In this document: in pieces, positions 1 through 8,300 of the stretch
How the letters are laid out: the number at the start of each line of letters is the position of its first letter
How positions within the stretch are numbered: the stretch's first letter is position 1
NCBI GenBank assembly: GCA_000753455.2
Contig: LM994670.1
Coordinates: 1,103,005 to 1,167,004 of the forward strand
Direction: 5' to 3'
Length of the DNA stretch: 64,000 bases
Source of the DNA: Clostridium jeddahitimonense
Lineage (GTDB): Bacteria > Bacillota > Clostridia > Clostridiales > Clostridiaceae
Program-made: the position numbers and the translations under genes
Notes under the pieces: model-generated
What the model was told of the DNA's origin: nothing
What the model saw: the letters and a program-made list of their open reading frames with translations, nothing else
Databases searched by the model: none

Positions 1-2
1 TA

Positions 3-224
3 AAAGCATTATTATCAGCCTTACTAATTCCACATGATTATTTAAGAAAGCTACAAGATGATGGTAATTTCACAGAAAGGTTAGCTTTAATGGAAGAGTT
101 TAAGACATATCCATTAGGGGATATATGGAATTACTACTGTGCAAAAAATAATGTTCCAGTAGGGGAAGAGTGGATAAAAGAAGTTAAAAAATATGAAGAA
201 GAAGTTTTAAATAACAGAAAGTAG
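3..224 (+). CDS. rhaA: L-rhamnose isomerase, C-terminal fragment
   Basis: The reading frame is open from the window edge to a TAG at 222-224 and gives about 73 residues. The stretch [20 protein letters not shown] followed by [12 protein letters not shown] and a final [12 protein letters not shown] matches my memory of the end of E. coli RhaA (RLALLEEQKSLPW, then MYCQRHDTP, then the end of the protein). RhaA converts L-rhamnose to L-rhamnulose in the cytosol and uses a divalent metal. Only the C-terminus is visible, so the catalytic core and operon partners lie upstream of the window. A large structured hairpin with a U tract follows immediately. Confidence 0.85.
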   Translation, partial: KALLSALLIPHDYLRKLQDDGNFTERLALMEEFKTYPLGDIWNYYCAKNNVPVGEEWIKEVKKYEEEVLNNRK

Positions 225-228
225 TACG

Positions 229-346
229 GTTCTGTTAGTGAAATCCTGATATATAAAACTTACTTCGGTACTAACTCTAAATACTAGAGTATAATGTGCC
301 TGTGTAAGCATTACATATTAAGAATGCTAGCTAACAGAACTTTTTC
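229..346 (+). terminator. multibranched terminator-like structure after rhaA
   Basis: The outer stem GTTCTGTTAG (229-238) pairs perfectly with CTAACAGAAC (331-340) and is followed by TTTTTCTT. The roughly 92-nt interior holds at least two further hairpins: ACTCTA/TAGAGT around 275-292, and AGCAT/ATGCT around 308-328. The U tract suggests termination of the rhamnose operon. The large branched interior is unlike a simple intrinsic terminator and could be a small structured RNA. Confidence 0.6.
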
Positions 347-368
347 TTAATGAATAATATTATATGAA

Positions 369-716
369 TTATTTTGATTCTGAAGTTTTTGACGCTTTAC
401 GTTCTTGAGTTTTCATTTCTCTTTCTAATACAAAGGTCATAATAATTCTTATTATAAACACTACAGCAAGGATAACTAGTTCTTCCTTGCTTCTTATTAT
501 TACTGTCTTTAAAATTTCAGCTGAAAGCTTGAAGTCTAATGATGTGACCATAACATCTGCAAATTCATATTTTATTTTATAATCTTTTTTTGATACCTTT
601 CCTTTAAAATAGTTTATGAAAGCGGTAAAAGTACCTAGAGTTAGTATAATAATTCCCATCAATTCGAAAAGATGAATTAAAATTGGGAGATATTTATCAA
701 ATAATTCTTCTAGCAT
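369..716 (-). CDS. DUF1622 family membrane protein
   Basis: This 115-residue protein has a hydrophobic segment at about residues 15-35 (LMGIIILTLGTFTAFI) and another at about 80-98 (LVILAVVFIIRIIMTFVL). The segment between them contains DFKLSAEILKTVI, which resembles the conserved core of DUF1622 inner-membrane proteins. The C-terminus is Lys/Ser rich. The family has no established function. The gene is alone on the minus strand, with an A-rich region and a GAGGTG-type site upstream. Family assignment is from motif recognition; the membrane location is directly supported by the hydrophobic segments. Confidence 0.75.
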   Translation of the reverse strand: MLEELFDKYLPILIHLFELMGIIILTLGTFTAFINYFKGKVSKKDYKIKYEFADVMVTSLDFKLSAEILKTVIIRSKEELVILAVVFIIRIIMTFVLEREMKTQERKASKTSESK

Positions 717-905
717 AAAAACACCTCAAAATAAAGTTATATTTTAATTTGCCCTAATTAACATAAAAGTATTAGAATATATTCTGCATAATTTTATGAG
801 TAGTATATATAAATGTGGATTTTATATGGAATATGATGGTATATTAATGTTAGAGAAAATTTGGACAAATAGTAAAAATACAATTTTAAGGGTGGAGAAA
901 TGGGT

Positions 906-1538
906 ATGAAAATAGATAGTATAATATTTGACCTTGATGGAACTTTATGGAATTCATGTTCTAGTATTTTAGAAATTTGGAATAAGACATTATCAAATAA
1001 CTATTCTGAACTAAATAGAGTTATTACTATTGAGGAAATTAATGGTGTAATGGGATTAACTTCAGAAAAAATAGTAGAAAAATTATTGCCGAATGTTGAT
1101 AAAGAATTAGGAATGAAAATATTTGATGAATGTGCAGCTGCTGAATGTGATTACTTAAGAATAAATGGTGGAAAATTATATGATAAAGTAGAAGAGGTAC
1201 TTGATGAACTAAATAAAAAGTATAAGTTATTTATTGTTAGTAACTGTCAATGCGGGTATGTTGAGGCTTTCTTAGAAGCTCATAAATTAGAAAAGTATTT
1301 TATAGATTTTGAAAACTACGAAAGAACTGGATTACCTAAAGGTGATAACATAAAGTTAGTTATTGAGAGAAATAATTTACAAAATCCTATATATGTTGGC
1401 GACACAGAAGGGGATTACAATGCAACAAAGGAATGTAATATACCTTTTGTTTATGCGAAGTATGGATTTGGCAATGTTGAAGACGCTGAATTAGTAATTG
1501 AAAGCTTTGAAGCACTAAAAAATATAGTAGAAAAATAA
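906..1538 (+). CDS. HAD family hydrolase (phosphoglycolate phosphatase-like)
   Basis: The HAD motif I nucleophile IIFDLDGTLWN is at the N-terminus, motif II is IVSNC near residue 115, and the motif IV region VGDTEGDYNATKECN lies near residue 165. The helical cap between motifs I and II is a subclass I cap. I chose ATG 906 over ATG 900 because GGTGGAG (891-897) sits only 2 nt from the earlier codon but 8 nt from 906. The result is 210 residues, usual for Gph/PpaX-like cytosolic phosphatases. The substrate cannot be deduced. The gene stands alone and ends at a hairpin terminator. Confidence 0.85.
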   Translation: MKIDSIIFDLDGTLWNSCSSILEIWNKTLSNNYSELNRVITIEEINGVMGLTSEKIVEKLLPNVDKELGMKIFDECAAAECDYLRINGGKLYDKVEEVLDELNKKYKLFIVSNCQCGYVEAFLEAHKLEKYFIDFENYERTGLPKGDNIKLVIERNNLQNPIYVGDTEGDYNATKECNIPFVYAKYGFGNVEDAELVIESFEALKNIVEK

Positions 1539-1557
1539 AATAATATTATTATAGATT

Positions 1558-1593
1558 AAGAAAGCTAAGCAAATGCATAGCTTCTTTTTATTT
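1558..1593 (+). terminator. intrinsic terminator of HAD gene
   Basis: AAGAAAGCTA pairs with TAGCTTCTT (one bulged A) and is followed by a T-rich run. Confidence 0.65.
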
Positions 1594-1731
1594 TCCAAAA
1601 GGTTATTAAGGTATAAAATAAAAAAAATTAAACTATAATAAAGGGCTCTATTTTGAATGAATGTAGATATTTAGAATAAAAAATGAACAAGTATAAATTT
1701 GTCCACTTTTAACTCACAGTATATTAATATA

Positions 1732-1935
1732 TTATTCTTTAAACTTTTTATAAATAGCTTCCCTGTCATTTTTATTCTCATAATATTCTTCAAAGTACCC
1801 ACAATCACAACATATGTATTTTGTTGATATAGCATTTTTAAAGGCATTTATACATATGGCATTATTGTACCTTGATTCTTCACCTATTTTTACTATTTTA
1901 CTAGAATGGCATTTTATACATGTATTATTTCTCAT
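1732..1935 (-). CDS. small zinc-ribbon protein
   Basis: The 67-residue product carries two paired-cysteine knuckles, CIKCHSSK near the N-terminus and CCDCGYFEEYY near residue 43, the layout of a treble-clef or zinc-ribbon fold. No other domain is present. The upstream sequence in gene orientation contains AGAGAGGGTACTTT, a plausible ribosome binding site. Function is unknown; small ribbons like this often bind nucleic acid or act as zinc carriers, but nothing here decides between these. Confidence 0.65.
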   Translation of the reverse strand: MRNNTCIKCHSSKIVKIGEESRYNNAICINAFKNAISTKYICCDCGYFEEYYENKNDREAIYKKFKE

Positions 1936-1959
1936 AAAGTACCCTCTCTTTTTATTAAT

Positions 1960-2330
1960 ATTATTAAAGAATTTATATTTTTATTATAGATCCTTTATAT
2001 GAATATGCAAAGAAAATCTCATCTGATTCTACAATAGAATTAACAGAGACTATTCCAATCAATACTTAATTAAAACAGGACTAATAAAAAGGTACCTAAA
2101 CTTAAAATATTAATTGTATCTAATGATGTGTGAGAAATAAAAGATTAATTTAAGGAAATTCACTATTCAGGTTAAGTTGAAAAGTTCAAATTAAAAATTT
2201 AGTTTTTTACTTAAAAGGTACCTAAAATGAAGAAATACATTGTATTTAATAATGTAAAAAAATTTTAAAGAAAATGAGAGAAATGGTACCTAAATAAAAA
2301 ATAGATTAGGTATTTAATATTAAAAGAAAG
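1960..2330 (+). promoter_or_regulatory. gene-free region with three repeated GGTACCTAAA elements
   Basis: The decamer GGTACCTAAA occurs at 2091-2100, 2217-2226 and 2285-2294. Each copy is followed after 13-15 nt by a similar AT-rich block, respectively TTGTATCTAATGAT, TTGTATTTAATAAT and TAGGTATTTAATAT. The three elements are spaced 126 and 68 nt apart and point toward the secreted-protein/sigI genes. They look like repeated promoters or operators, and because sigI-rsgI follows they may be SigI-responsive. That role is inference; the motif is not one I recognise as a published SigI consensus. Confidence 0.55.
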
Positions 2331-2348
2331 TAAATGGAGGAATTTAAA

Positions 2349-3008
2349 ATGAAAATGAATAAGATTTTAGTAGGATTAGTAGTAGCAGGTGTATGTGGAG
2401 CAGGCTTAACAGCAATGGCTTCAAGTAATGATGGTGGAGTGAACAAAACAGTAGAGGTAAAACCAGTAAATGTAACAACAGAAACTTCAAAATATACTGG
2501 AGGAAATGTTAGTACATCAGAAATAGAAAATTATATAGTAAATAAATATGGCTCAAATTGGGAAACAGATTTATCAGCAAAGAATGGTGATAAATGGGAT
2601 GACATATTAGAAGATGAATTAGAAGTATATTTTGGGGAAAAGTATGATGATCTAATTGATGATCTTATAGAAAGAAAAGAAAATGAATTAGATATAGATG
2701 ATTTAGACCACGATGATTATTATACAGCAGAAGAAAAAGCTAAAAAAGATGAAATAGTAAAAGCTATAGAAAGTAAATATGGGACAAACTGGGCAAATGA
2801 TCTATTAGTTAAAAATGGTGCAAATTGGGATGATATCTTAGAAAGTGAATTAGAAAAGCAATATGGACAAAAATATGATGATATAATAGAAGATATAATT
2901 GATGCGAAAGAACATGAAGCTGGATTAGATTTAGATCATAATGATGATCACGATGACAATGATCATGATGAATTTAATGATATAGATGATCATAACGACA
3001 ATGATTAA
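2349..3008 (+). CDS. secreted acidic protein with two internal repeats, upstream of sigI
   Basis: An N-terminal signal peptide (ILVGLVVAGVCGAGLTAMAS) leads into two related repeats of about 65 residues (roughly 58-123 and 135-200). Each contains KYGxNW, NGxxWDDILExELE, and KYDDxIxDxI. The tail is almost entirely Asp/His/Asn. The start at 2349 is preferred because the first ATG (2334) overlaps the GGAGG ribosome binding site. The protein would be exported and may bind cations. It lies upstream of sigI-rsgI and shares the acidic Asp/Asn/His tail style with RsgI, suggesting a linked envelope function. I do not recognise the family. Confidence 0.75.
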   Translation: MKMNKILVGLVVAGVCGAGLTAMASSNDGGVNKTVEVKPVNVTTETSKYTGGNVSTSEIENYIVNKYGSNWETDLSAKNGDKWDDILEDELEVYFGEKYDDLIDDLIERKENELDIDDLDHDDYYTAEEKAKKDEIVKAIESKYGTNWANDLLVKNGANWDDILESELEKQYGQKYDDIIEDIIDAKEHEAGLDLDHNDDHDDNDHDEFNDIDDHNDND

Positions 3009-3033
3009 TTGAATTTTACTTCAGTATTATGTT

Positions 3034-3071
3034 AACAATATCTCTAGGGGGAAATTCCTAGAGATATTGTT
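3034..3071 (+). other. perfect 15-bp hairpin between secreted-protein gene and sigI
   Basis: AACAATATCTCTAGG (3034-3048) and CCTAGAGATATTGTT (3057-3071) are exact reverse complements with an 8-nt loop. No U tract follows, so this is more likely an RNA-processing or mRNA-stability element, or a leaky terminator that separates high expression of the secreted protein from low expression of sigI. That role is inferred. Confidence 0.6.
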
Positions 3072-3106
3072 GTAATATAAAACAGAGAGGTGGTATATAT
3101 AGCTAA

Positions 3107-3772
3107 ATGGAATTTGCAGAAGAGAATATTAATGACATTAAAAATAAGAGTATAGACAAATTAATTCAAGATTATATGGCATTTATAGTAAAGACAGTAA
3201 GTTCTATTACAGGAAGATATGTGTCTGTAGAAAATGATGATGAATTAAGTATAGCACTTATTGCTTTTAAGGAGGCTATAGACAAATATGAAGAGAGTAG
3301 GGGAAGTTTTTCAGCTTTTGCAAAGCTTGTCATAAGTAGTAGGGTGAAAAATTATCTTATAAAAGAAAATAAAAATAATAAGGTTGAATCAATAGAAGCC
3401 CTTAAAGAGAAAGGTATTGATATATCGGAAGTAGCAGAGACAGTAGTTGAAGAAAGTGATGAATTATCAAATGAAATAGGTAAATTAAAAGAAGAAATAG
3501 AAGCTTTTGGTTTTACTTTTGAAGACTTAGTAGATGAGGCTCCTAAGCATGAGGATACTAGAAGAAATGCTATAGAATTATCTGAAAAGGTCAGCAAGGA
3601 AAAGTCACTAACTAGCTTTATGTATGAAAAAAGAAGACTTCCTATAAAACAAATCTCAGTAAAATTTTCAGTAACAGAAAAGGTAATTAAACGAAGTAAG
3701 AAATTTATAATATCTGTTGTAATTATTATTGATAAGAATTTTAGAAATTTAAGATTATGGATAAAGAGATAG
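3107..3772 (+). CDS. sigI: RNA polymerase sigma factor SigI
   Basis: This 221-residue sigma-70 family protein has an N-terminal region 2-like part (DELSIALIAFKEAIDKYEESRGSF, quoted here only as the segment near residues 45-68, with GSFSAFAKLVISSRVKNYL after it). The C-terminal helix-turn-helix LPIKQISVKFSVTEKVIKR followed by KKFIISVVII is characteristic of SigI. SigI factors drive heat, envelope or polysaccharide-response genes under control of the membrane anti-sigma RsgI, which is encoded 10 nt downstream. A stop codon lies directly before ATG 3107, fixing the start despite a long 13-nt spacing from GGTGG. Confidence 0.88.
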   Translation: MEFAEENINDIKNKSIDKLIQDYMAFIVKTVSSITGRYVSVENDDELSIALIAFKEAIDKYEESRGSFSAFAKLVISSRVKNYLIKENKNNKVESIEALKEKGIDISEVAETVVEESDELSNEIGKLKEEIEAFGFTFEDLVDEAPKHEDTRRNAIELSEKVSKEKSLTSFMYEKRRLPIKQISVKFSVTEKVIKRSKKFIISVVIIIDKNFRNLRLWIKR

Positions 3773-3782
3773 GAGGTGCAGT

Positions 3783-4664
3783 ATGTTTAAAGGGATAGTT
3801 ATGGAAGTTAAAAATGACTATGTTATTATTATGAAAGAAGATGGGACATTAGTCAGAATAAAAAATAAAGATGGCCTAAAGGTTGGAAAATCAGTATTCT
3901 TTTTTGAAGAAGATATTTATATTAAGAAAGATACGGCTAAGGTAATTCCTTTTAGAAAGTATATAGTACCTCTAGGCGCAATTGCAGCTTTATTTGTAAT
4001 TTTAATAAATCCAATAATGAATATGTTCTCTAGTAAAATGAATAATGTTTATGCAGTTTTAACCTTTGATATTAATCCTAGTATAGAGTTTGAATTAGAC
4101 CAAAATGGAATTATAAAGGATGTAAAAGGAATAAATGATGATGCTATTGCATTAGGTTTAGATAAAATTAAAGGAATGACTTTTCAAGAAGGGACAGTGG
4201 CATTAAAAGATTTACTAAGCAAAAATAATTATTTAAGTAATAATAATGCTGTTTTAGTAGGATTCTCGTTTATCGGAAATGAGAATATAAATTATGAAAA
4301 AGATATTCAAAAAACTATTAAAAATACATTTAAAGGTACTGAGGTAGCATTTTTGAAAGGGCAAAAGTCAGATTTAGAAAAAGCTAAAAGTCAAGGAATT
4401 AGCTTAGGTAAGTATGAGGCATTAGTAAAACTTGATGAAGATAATTTTGAAGATGCGATAGAAAACTTAAGTACTCAAGAAATGTTAGAGTTATTAAGGA
4501 ATGTTGATGGAAGTATCTTTTTAGATGAAGAGCAGCTAGATGAACTTCAAGATGAGTTAGAAGATAGATTAGAAGACGAAAATGATAAGGACAATAATGA
4601 TGATGACGATGATAATCATGAGGAGAATGATGACGATGATAATCATGAGGAAAATGACGATTAA
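3783..4664 (+). CDS. rsgI: anti-sigma factor RsgI
   Basis: Residues 1-55 form the cytoplasmic SigI-binding domain (FKGIVMEVKNDYVIIMKEDG). One membrane segment lies at about 60-78. The extracytoplasmic part starts with VYAVLTFDINPSIEFELD. The Asn98-Pro99 pair matches the autoproteolysis site reported for the RsgI SEA-like domain. The last 50 residues are highly acidic and end in a nucleotide-level tandem repeat (about 4600-4660) encoding DDDDDNHEEN-type units. There is no carbohydrate-binding module, unlike many cellulolytic RsgIs, so the sensed signal is not obvious. AGGAGGTG lies 6 nt upstream of the start. Confidence 0.88.
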   Translation: MFKGIVMEVKNDYVIIMKEDGTLVRIKNKDGLKVGKSVFFFEEDIYIKKDTAKVIPFRKYIVPLGAIAALFVILINPIMNMFSSKMNNVYAVLTFDINPSIEFELDQNGIIKDVKGINDDAIALGLDKIKGMTFQEGTVALKDLLSKNNYLSNNNAVLVGFSFIGNENINYEKDIQKTIKNTFKGTEVAFLKGQKSDLEKAKSQGISLGKYEALVKLDEDNFEDAIENLSTQEMLELLRNVDGSIFLDEEQLDELQDELEDRLEDENDKDNNDDDDDNHEENDDDDNHEENDD

Positions 4665-4706
4665 TAAAATGAATTCATATATTTAAAATATTATTATTGA
4701 ATCTTA

Positions 4707-4747
4707 AAAGGCTAGAGCAACTAGAAAAGTTTGCTTAGCCTTTTTTA
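4707..4747 (+). terminator. intrinsic terminator of sigI-rsgI
   Basis: AAGGCTA-AGCAA pairs with TTGCT-TAGCCTT (one bulge) and is followed by TTTTTT. Confidence 0.75.
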
Positions 4748-4914
4748 CTTTTAGGAGATTATATTTATTTAGGTCTTGAGGATAAATTTATCAAGGTTTG
4801 AGTAATAATGATATTGAACTTAAAAGATAAAATATTTTTAGTAGGTTTAGTAAATAATACTTAAGAGTTTATGATATTATATTAAAAAAGTTAATATTTA
4901 AAGAGGAAAACGAG

Positions 4915-5649
4915 ATGAAGAAATACTTAGAAGATTATATTGATAAAATAAAAGAGCTACCTTTGAAAGAAAAATACACAAGAGAAGATTTAATAATAGA
5001 AAAGTTTTTAGTGGATAAATTTAATGATATAGAGATATATTATGCTCCTCATAATGAATATATAAATAAAAAGGCTAAGATATTTATAGTTGGAATAACT
5101 CCAGGATTTCAACAGATGAGCACGGCTATAAAAACAGCGAGAATTTGTATAGAAGAAGGTAAAACTTTAGAAGAAACTAAATATCTATGTAAATCAGCTG
5201 GACGGTTTAGTGGTAGTTTACGTAAAAACATAATAAGTATGTTAGATCAAATAGAATTAAATAAGATTATTGGAATAAATAGTTGCTCAGAGCTATTCGA
5301 AGATAAGGATTATTTATTACATACAATATCATTAATACCTTATCCTGTTTTTGTTAAAGGAAAAAACTACACTGGGCACACACCAAAGCTAATTAAAAGT
5401 GATTTCTTAATGAAGTACGTCAATGAGAACTTTATTGAGGAGTTTAATAAACTCGAAGATGTATTTGTTATACCTTTAGGTTCAGCAGTAGAAGAAGTAC
5501 TAAATACTTTTATAGACAATGGAATTTTAAATGAAAATCAAGTGCTTAAAGGATTTCCGCATCCATCAGGGGCTAATGTAAATAGGTTAGTTCAATTAGA
5601 AAAGAATAAAGAAAAATTAAAAGAAAAGATAAAAGAATACTTTATTTAA
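4915..5649 (+). CDS. uracil-DNA glycosylase-like protein
   Basis: The 244-residue protein contains IFIVGITPGFQQM near residue 60, equivalent to the UDG-superfamily GxxPG active-site strand. GFPHPSGANVNRL near residue 215 is equivalent to the family HPS motif. Between these lies an alpha/beta core of roughly UDG size. It could excise damaged bases, but the polar catalytic residue of classical UDGs is not obvious, so a different nucleic-acid role is possible. The gene is monocistronic, with AGAGGA before ATG 4915 and a strong terminator after it. Confidence 0.65.
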   Translation: MKKYLEDYIDKIKELPLKEKYTREDLIIEKFLVDKFNDIEIYYAPHNEYINKKAKIFIVGITPGFQQMSTAIKTARICIEEGKTLEETKYLCKSAGRFSGSLRKNIISMLDQIELNKIIGINSCSELFEDKDYLLHTISLIPYPVFVKGKNYTGHTPKLIKSDFLMKYVNENFIEEFNKLEDVFVIPLGSAVEEVLNTFIDNGILNENQVLKGFPHPSGANVNRLVQLEKNKEKLKEKIKEYFI

Positions 5650-5671
5650 TAAAAAATTCTAGGGCTAGGAA

Positions 5672-5698
5672 AGAAACTGCTATAGCAGTTTCTCTTTT
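5672..5698 (+). terminator. intrinsic terminator
   Basis: The AGAAACTGCT/AGCAGTTTCT palindrome is followed by CTTTT. It serves the UDG-like gene and could also end the convergent PNPOx gene. Confidence 0.75.
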
Positions 5699-5753
5699 AA
5701 AATTCAGATTAGTGAATTTCTTCCTCTAATTTTTCATTTATAATTAAAAATTT

Positions 5754-6221
5754 TTACTTAATAGCTGCCTTCCCTGTTAAATGTTCAATTTCAATTTTGA
5801 TAACTGTAGTTGCAGCTTTTGCTTTTTCAATGTAATCTTTTCCTTTTTCTAGATATTGTGGGGAATATTTTTTTATGAATTCCATAAGGGCAGCATTTTT
5901 AACGGTACCAATAACCCAAGATGCAGTACCGAAAGCAATTACACTTTTATATTTTGTACTGAATTTTTCAGGAATAATTTCTGTATCGGTAACAACACAG
6001 AATGATACTTTAGAATTATTTGCGATATTATCTAATTTGTGGCCATAGGGAGATGAATGAAAATATATAGCATTATCAAAATATACATAACTCAATGGAG
6101 TTGCATAGGGGATGCCATTCTCATCAACAGTAGCTAAAGTTCCATATTCAGCAGTTTTTAAAATATCAGCTATATTATCAGCAAAAATTTCTCTTGATTT
6201 TTTACGCATTTCTCGAAACAT
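5754..6221 (-). CDS. pyridoxamine 5'-phosphate oxidase-fold flavoprotein (Nim-like)
   Basis: The 155-residue protein has the split-barrel flavin-binding pattern YGTLATVDENGIPYATPLSY, followed by IYFHSSPYGHKLDNI and VSFCVVTD. This is typical of small PNPOx-like proteins related to nitroimidazole reductases (NimA family). These bind FMN or heme and reduce small molecules in the cytosol. GGAGG lies 8 nt upstream of the start in gene orientation. The gene is divergent from the 5-oxoproline transporter genes. The exact substrate is unknown. Confidence 0.8.
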   Translation of the reverse strand: MFREMRKKSREIFADNIADILKTAEYGTLATVDENGIPYATPLSYVYFDNAIYFHSSPYGHKLDNIANNSKVSFCVVTDTEIIPEKFSTKYKSVIAFGTASWVIGTVKNAALMEFIKKYSPQYLEKGKDYIEKAKAATTVIKIEIEHLTGKAAIK

Positions 6222-6533
6222 ATTTTAACCTCCAGATAATCATAAGAGATAGTAATAATATTATATTTATTTTTAAATTATTTAATTACTTTAAATAAGA
6301 ATACAGTAATATTTTACAATGACAAAAAGAAGATAACAATAAAGTTTTTAGAAAATTCAATAAAAGGAAAATTGAATTGCGAAATTAATGTATGGATAAT
6401 TGATAAAATATTAAAAATATAGGGGTTATATTAAGGAAATATTATAAAAATGCATGTCATCCACAAAATTCTTGTAGACAAATGACGAAAAATGATATAT
6501 CTTTTAATTAGATATTTTTAAGGAGGAGAGTAA
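6222..6533. promoter_or_regulatory. divergent intergenic region with two inverted repeats
   Basis: This 312-nt gene-free stretch separates the PNPOx gene (minus) from the DUF969 gene (plus). It contains an exact inverted repeat AATTCAAT (6354-6361) / ATTGAATT (6371-6378). A nested one also occurs: GTCAT (6456-6460) / ATGAC (6482-6486), with ACAA/TTGT inside. Either could be an operator for the 5-oxoproline genes. No coding sequence is visible. Confidence 0.4.
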
Positions 6534-7214
6534 ATGGTACTTATAGGAATTCTAATTGTAATAATCGGATTTGCACTAAAATTTGATAGTATTGCAGTAA
6601 TAATAGTTTCAGCACTTGCTACAGGATTAGCAGCGAATATGGATATAAATGAAATATTAACGGTTTTAGGAAAGACATTCGTTGATCAGAGATTAATGAC
6701 AATCTTTATTTTAACTTTACCAGTAGTTGGTATTTGTGAAAGATATGGATTAAAACAAAAGGCAATTCAATTAATAAGTAATGTTAAAAATCTTTCAACA
6801 GGTAAATTATTAACATTATATTGCTTTATAAGACAACTATGTGGAGCAGCAAGCGTAAGAATAGGTGGGCATCCACAGTTTGTTAGACCGCTAATAAATC
6901 CAATGGCTCAAGGAGCAGCTATAGGTAAGCATGGAAAAATTGATAAGAAGACAGAAGATAAGATTAAAGCGGCATCAGCTGCAGCAGAAAACTATGGAAA
7001 TTTCTTTGGGCAGAATTTATTCTTAGCAAGTTCAGGGGTCTTACTTGTGGCAAACAGTTTAACAGAGTTAGGATATAATGCAACAGGAATAGATGTAGCA
7101 AAAGCTTCAATTCCAATAGCAGTATTTGCATTCGTGTTTGTACTTATTCAAAATATGATTCTTGATAAAAAAATGGACAAACTATACGGAACAAAGAATA
7201 AATCTAAGAAGTAG
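6534..7214 (+). CDS. DUF969 family subunit of a putative 5-oxoproline transporter
   Basis: A 226-residue polytopic membrane protein beginning VLIGILIVIIGFALKFD, with a conserved cytosolic-looking centre RQLCGAASVRIGGHPQFVRP. DUF969 proteins nearly always pair with DUF979 proteins and with pyrrolidone-carboxylate peptidase, and are annotated as 5-oxoproline transporter subunits on that basis. Here the DUF979 gene starts 13 nt later and pcp follows, so the context supports the same role. AAGGAGGAG precedes ATG 6534. The transport direction and substrate are inferred from gene linkage. Confidence 0.8.
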   Translation: MVLIGILIVIIGFALKFDSIAVIIVSALATGLAANMDINEILTVLGKTFVDQRLMTIFILTLPVVGICERYGLKQKAIQLISNVKNLSTGKLLTLYCFIRQLCGAASVRIGGHPQFVRPLINPMAQGAAIGKHGKIDKKTEDKIKAASAAAENYGNFFGQNLFLASSGVLLVANSLTELGYNATGIDVAKASIPIAVFAFVFVLIQNMILDKKMDKLYGTKNKSKK

Positions 7215-7227
7215 GAGGAAATAATAC

Positions 7228-8157
7228 ATGGATTTTGCAGCAGTTTCAAATATGCTACTAGAGCTATTTTATATATTAATTGGTATTATGATGTTAAGCA
7301 CTACAGTATTATCTTTAAAAGATAAAAGCAATCCGGCAAGATATGGGACAGCATTATTCTGGGCTTTACTAGGGATAATATTTATATTTGGTCATAAATT
7401 ACCTTACAACGTTGTTGGAGGAATGCTTGTAGTAATAGGTATTCTTACATTTACTAAGCAAGTTAAGCCTGGTACTATAAAAGATTTAGATTACAAATTT
7501 GGTGAAGATCAAGCTAATAAGTTAGGAATAAAAATATTTTTACCACCACTAATGATAGCTATAGCAGCATTAGTAATAGCACAATTTACACCGATATCAG
7601 GAACAGCTTCTATAGGTGTTGCAGCAATTTTAGCTATGATAACAACATTTATAGTTACAAAAGCTAATCCAAAGATGTTTGTTGAAGATTCACATAGAAT
7701 GATCCAATCTGTTGGAACTACAAGTATATTACCACAGTTATTGGCAGCACTAGGAGCTGTATTTACAGCTGCAGGTGTAGGTGACGTGATTTCAACAGCT
7801 ATATCAAGTGTACTTCCACAAGGGAATATATTAATAGGTGTTGCAGCTTACTGTATAGGCATGGCAGTATTCACTATGATCATGGGAAATGCATTCGGAG
7901 CATTCTCAGTTATAACACTTGGAATAGGTATTCCATTTGTTTATGCACAAGGAGCTAATCCGGCTATTGCAGGAGCATTAGCATTAACAGCAGGTTATTG
8001 TGGAACATTAATGACTCCAATGGGAGCAAACTTTAATGTAATGCCAGCAGCACTTTTAGAAATAGACGATAAAAATGCTATAATTAAGCAACAAGCACCA
8101 GTTGCTTTAGCTTTATTATTTGTACATATTATTTTAATGTATGTATTAGCATTCTAA
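7228..8157 (+). CDS. DUF979 family subunit of a putative 5-oxoproline transporter
   Basis: A 309-residue protein with about eight to ten hydrophobic segments. It includes a GNAFGAFSVITLGIGIPF stretch and a TPMGANFNVMPAALLEI re-entrant-like motif near the C-terminus, both typical of DUF979. It is translated from its own AGGAGG site 13 nt after the DUF969 stop. Together the two proteins would form one permease in the cytoplasmic membrane. A hairpin at 8174-8205 lies before pcp, so pcp expression may be partly separated. Confidence 0.8.
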   Translation: MDFAAVSNMLLELFYILIGIMMLSTTVLSLKDKSNPARYGTALFWALLGIIFIFGHKLPYNVVGGMLVVIGILTFTKQVKPGTIKDLDYKFGEDQANKLGIKIFLPPLMIAIAALVIAQFTPISGTASIGVAAILAMITTFIVTKANPKMFVEDSHRMIQSVGTTSILPQLLAALGAVFTAAGVGDVISTAISSVLPQGNILIGVAAYCIGMAVFTMIMGNAFGAFSVITLGIGIPFVYAQGANPAIAGALALTAGYCGTLMTPMGANFNVMPAALLEIDDKNAIIKQQAPVALALLFVHIILMYVLAF

Positions 8158-8173
8158 AATAGTTAAAAAATAA

Positions 8174-8205
8174 AAGAGTTAAGAATTTATTTATTCTTAA
8201 CTCTT
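8174..8205 (+). terminator. hairpin after DUF979 gene
   Basis: A perfect 13-bp stem AAGAGTTAAGAAT / ATTCTTAACTCTT with a short loop. Only a weak U-rich tail follows, so attenuation or mRNA protection is as likely as full termination. Confidence 0.6.
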
Positions 8206-8300
8206 AAATAGTATCTAGATATTAACATTTGTAAGTTAGTATTTATAGCTTTATAATATTGAGTATACAAAACTAATGATATTAGAAGGAGAGATAATAG

